Assembly: GCA_900113385.1 (NCBI GenBank)
Contig: FOPE01000017.1
Coordinates: 1-52,105 of the forward strand
Length of the DNA stretch: 52,105 nucleotides
Direction: 5' to 3'
Origin: Lachnospiraceae bacterium C7
GTDB taxonomy: Bacteria; Bacillota; Clostridia; Lachnospirales; Lachnospiraceae
Below are positions 50,046 to 52,105 of this stretch, piece by piece; within the stretch, counting starts at the first letter, position 1, and every line of letters begins with the position of its first letter. The position numbers were made by a program, and so were the translations under genes. Under the pieces are notes generated by a model, which made no database searches, was not told the origin of the DNA, and saw only the letters and a list, made by a program, of their open reading frames with translations.

Positions 50046-51740
50046 ATGAATTACCAAGATAATTTTAATGATTGGATGTCTCATCTAAAAGATGGTGATC
50101 CTTTAAAATCTGAATTAATTAATATAGAAAATGATGAAAAAGAAAAAGAAGACCGTTTCTTTGCTCATCTTTCTTTTGGAACTGCTGGTCTTCGCGGTAA
50201 AGTTGGTGCTGGCACAAATCGCATGAATATTTATACAGTTGGCAAAGCTACTCAAGGAATTGCTGATTTTATCGTTTCTAAAGGTCAAGATGCCATGAAA
50301 AAAGGCGTAGTTATAGCACATGATCCACGTCATTTTTCTAAAGAGTTTTCTCAGCTTGCAGCTTCAATTTTCGTAGCAAACGGTATAAAGGTATATGTAT
50401 TTGATGATTTAAGACCTACTCCTGAACTAGCATTTATGATACGAGAACTTCACACAGTTTCTGGAATAAACATTACAGCTTCTCATAACCCAAAAGAGTA
50501 CAACGGATATAAGGCTTACTGGGATGATGGCTGTCAAGTTTCTTCTGAAATAGCAGATGGAATGACTGAAAAAATCAATGCTGTTGACATGTGGTCAGGT
50601 GTCAAAACTTCTGACTTTAACGAAGGTGTCAAAACCGGTATGATAACTATTTTAGATGAATCTTACGACAGAAAATATCTAGACAACATTGAAAAACTTG
50701 CTATTCATTCAGGTGACGAATTAGATCTCGATATACCTTTTGTATATACACCTTTAAATGGATGTGGATCTATTCCTTTCCGCCAAATGTTAAAAGATAG
50801 AGGCTTTACAAATTGGAAAATTGTTCCTGAACAGGAAAACCCTGATCCCGATTTTACTACTGTCGGATATCCTAATCCCGAAGATCCAAAAGCATTTAAA
50901 TTAAGTGAAAAATATGGTCGTGAATTTGGTGCTGAACTTTTAATGGCTACTGATCCTGATGCTGATAGATTTGCTATCAAAATTAAAGATGACAATGGCA
51001 ACTACATTCCTCTAAACGGTAACCAAACTGGCTATATCCTTGTCAACTATATTTTAGAAGGACATAAAACAGCTGGAACTTTACCTAAAAAAGGTGCTAT
51101 GGTAAAATCTATCGTTACATCTACTCTTTCAACAATTATTGCTAAAGCTTATGGAGTTGAAATGTTTGAAACTCTTACAGGTTTTAAAAATATTTGTGGT
51201 AAAATTCCATATCTTCACGAAAATGGTTACACCTATCTATTTGGATATGAAGAATCTGTTGGATATGCTGCATCTGAAGATATTCGTGATAAAGACGGAA
51301 TATCTGCAGGTATGCTAGTTGTTGAAGCTGCTGCCTACTACAAAAAACAAGGTAAAACTTTATGGGATGTACTTCAAGAAATTTATGCAAAATACGGTTT
51401 CTTTGCTGAAGATGAACCTAATATTATCCTCGAAGGCATTCCTGGATCACAGCGTATACAACGTATGATGAAGTGGATTCGTAACAATCTTCCTTCTTCT
51501 GTAGCTAATTACAACGTTGATAAAGTGATTGATTATATCAATGGCTACGAAGATATTCCTGCTCAGAATGCTTTAAGATTTTTCCTTGATAATGATTCGT
51601 GGTTTGCTATTAGACCTAGCGGAACAGAGCCAAAAATCAAATTCTATTTTTATTCAAAAGGTTCATCATACGATGATGCCTTAAAAACAAATAAACTTAT
51701 AAAAGATGAAATCCTAGAAATGCTAAATAAGGTAGAATAA
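50046..51740 (+). CDS. pgcA: Phosphoglucomutase / phospho-sugar mutase (alpha-D-phosphohexomutase)
   Basis: 564 residues, the length of the Bacillus PgcA group. Interconverts glucose-1-phosphate and glucose-6-phosphate. Phosphoserine Ser146 in TASHNPKEYNGYK, Mg loop DPDADRF near 303, sugar-binding GYEESVGY near 400, phosphate loop RPSGTEPKIKF near 523. N-terminal TAGLRGKVGAGTNRMN is typical. Links maltodextrin breakdown to glycolysis. Ribosome site TAGGAGG. Confidence 0.93.
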   Translation: MNYQDNFNDWMSHLKDGDPLKSELINIENDEKEKEDRFFAHLSFGTAGLRGKVGAGTNRMNIYTVGKATQGIADFIVSKGQDAMKKGVVIAHDPRHFSKEFSQLAASIFVANGIKVYVFDDLRPTPELAFMIRELHTVSGINITASHNPKEYNGYKAYWDDGCQVSSEIADGMTEKINAVDMWSGVKTSDFNEGVKTGMITILDESYDRKYLDNIEKLAIHSGDELDLDIPFVYTPLNGCGSIPFRQMLKDRGFTNWKIVPEQENPDPDFTTVGYPNPEDPKAFKLSEKYGREFGAELLMATDPDADRFAIKIKDDNGNYIPLNGNQTGYILVNYILEGHKTAGTLPKKGAMVKSIVTSTLSTIIAKAYGVEMFETLTGFKNICGKIPYLHENGYTYLFGYEESVGYAASEDIRDKDGISAGMLVVEAAAYYKKQGKTLWDVLQEIYAKYGFFAEDEPNIILEGIPGSQRIQRMMKWIRNNLPSSVANYNVDKVIDYINGYEDIPAQNALRFFLDNDSWFAIRPSGTEPKIKFYFYSKGSSYDDALKTNKLIKDEILEMLNKVE

Positions 51741-51742
51741 TT

Positions 51743-51809
51743 TGCGAATAATAATTTATTAATAATAATTTACGAATAATAATTTGCGAATAATAATTTG
51801 CGAATAATA
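51743..51809. repeat. 14-bp tandem repeat TTTGCGAATAATAA at the border of the insertion element
   Basis: About four to five near-copies between the phosphoglucomutase stop and the presumed IS end. Probably a slippage product. Confidence 0.7.
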
Positions 51810-52105
51810 GATAGTGTAAAATATCTTGTGTAAATAAAATTAATCATAGAAAAAGGAACGAACTTCGTTTAAGATTTTAAGTGACCAAACAAAAAAACTT
51901 AAAGGAGTGAAATTCGTCCCTATGACTAATATTAGCACAAATTTAATGTCTGCTCTACTTAATAATGAATCTATTGATGAAGTTTTTCGTTCTGAACTTG
52001 AAAACGCTGTAAACGAAGTGCTATCAACGGAGCTTACAGCTTTCCTCAATTACGAAAAATATGATTATTCCGGCAGGAATTCCGGAGACTCTCGCAATGG
52101 TTTCT
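51810..52105 (+). mobile_element. Left part of an IS256-family insertion sequence (cut by the window edge)
   Basis: The presumed left end is GATAGTGTAAAATATCTTGTG (51810 on), directly after the tandem repeat. The right end and target duplication lie outside, so the end is a proposal only. It carries a transposase start at 51922. Confidence 0.65.
51922..52105 (+). CDS. IS256-family (mutator-type) transposase, N-terminal fragment
   Basis: 61 codons to the window end, no stop reached. Begins after AAAGGAG. Reads MTNISTNLMSALLNNE, a short helical part, and then the family's N-terminal pattern of AFLNYEKYDYSGRNSGDSRNG, matching the EYxRTxxRxxxRNGYY region of IS256-type transposases. The DDE residues would lie further right. 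A shadow frame on the minus strand (51840-52049) is not real. Confidence 0.8.
   Translation, partial: MTNISTNLMSALLNNESIDEVFRSELENAVNEVLSTELTAFLNYEKYDYSGRNSGDSRNGF

Overview
The window is AT-rich DNA from a low-GC Firmicute. Strong AGGAGG-type ribosome-binding sites, a T-box leader on leuS, SpoIIIE/FtsK, and a plant-polysaccharide gene set (GH10 xylanase, GH51 and GH127 arabinofuranosidases, GH13 amylase) suggest a gut or rumen Lachnospiraceae-type fibre degrader (inference from gene content; no 16S rRNA is present). Most genes lie on the minus strand.

Region 1-8.9 kb is accessory. It holds a decayed group II intron maturase (292-706). Next is a two-gene operon of a sigma-70-like factor and a large RecQ-like helicase (742-5277). 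A lipoprotein gene split by a frameshift follows (6144-7018). Around these lie copies of a long structured intergenic repeat (R1 1-350, R2 5565-5990, R3-R5 7567-8735); a sixth copy, R6, lies far away at 46190-46455. Each full copy has two nested perfect or near-perfect stems, then 1-3 modules of about 63 bp dense in GCGCGTA/TACGCGC, which is striking in such AT-rich DNA. I do not recognise this family.

Region 8.9-29 kb is transport and carbohydrate use: an AGCS amino-acid symporter, an SLC13/ArsB-type permease, a secreted xylanase, a maltodextrin operon (amylase-malE-malF-malG) divergent from a short LacI regulator, a putative glucan-binding lipoprotein, a membrane-anchored repeat protein, and GH127 divergent from an AraC regulator. 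AAACGTTT-type palindromes before the xylanase and the lipoprotein, and a variant (AAACGATT) in the lacI/amylase gap, suggest one LacI-type regulon. A methyl-accepting chemotaxis protein (26918-28701) is frameshifted in an A-tract, like the lipoprotein.

Region 29-52 kb is largely core: leuS with T-box, ilvN-ilvC, a D-Ala-D-Ala carboxypeptidase, a PAS-(degenerate GGDEF)-EAL protein, a Ktr/Trk potassium system with a zinc-ribbon/TPR protein, folD, fhs and ftsK. Then come repeat R6, abfA (GH51) divergent from a second AraC regulator across a 45-bp tandem duplication, an HD-domain hydrolase and a phosphoglucomutase. The window ends inside the left part of an IS256-family element. Together the glycoside hydrolases describe arabinoxylan and starch or maltodextrin use, with AraC regulators for the arabinose branch and LacI for the glucan branch.

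All calls come from reading the sequence; no database search or folding program was run.
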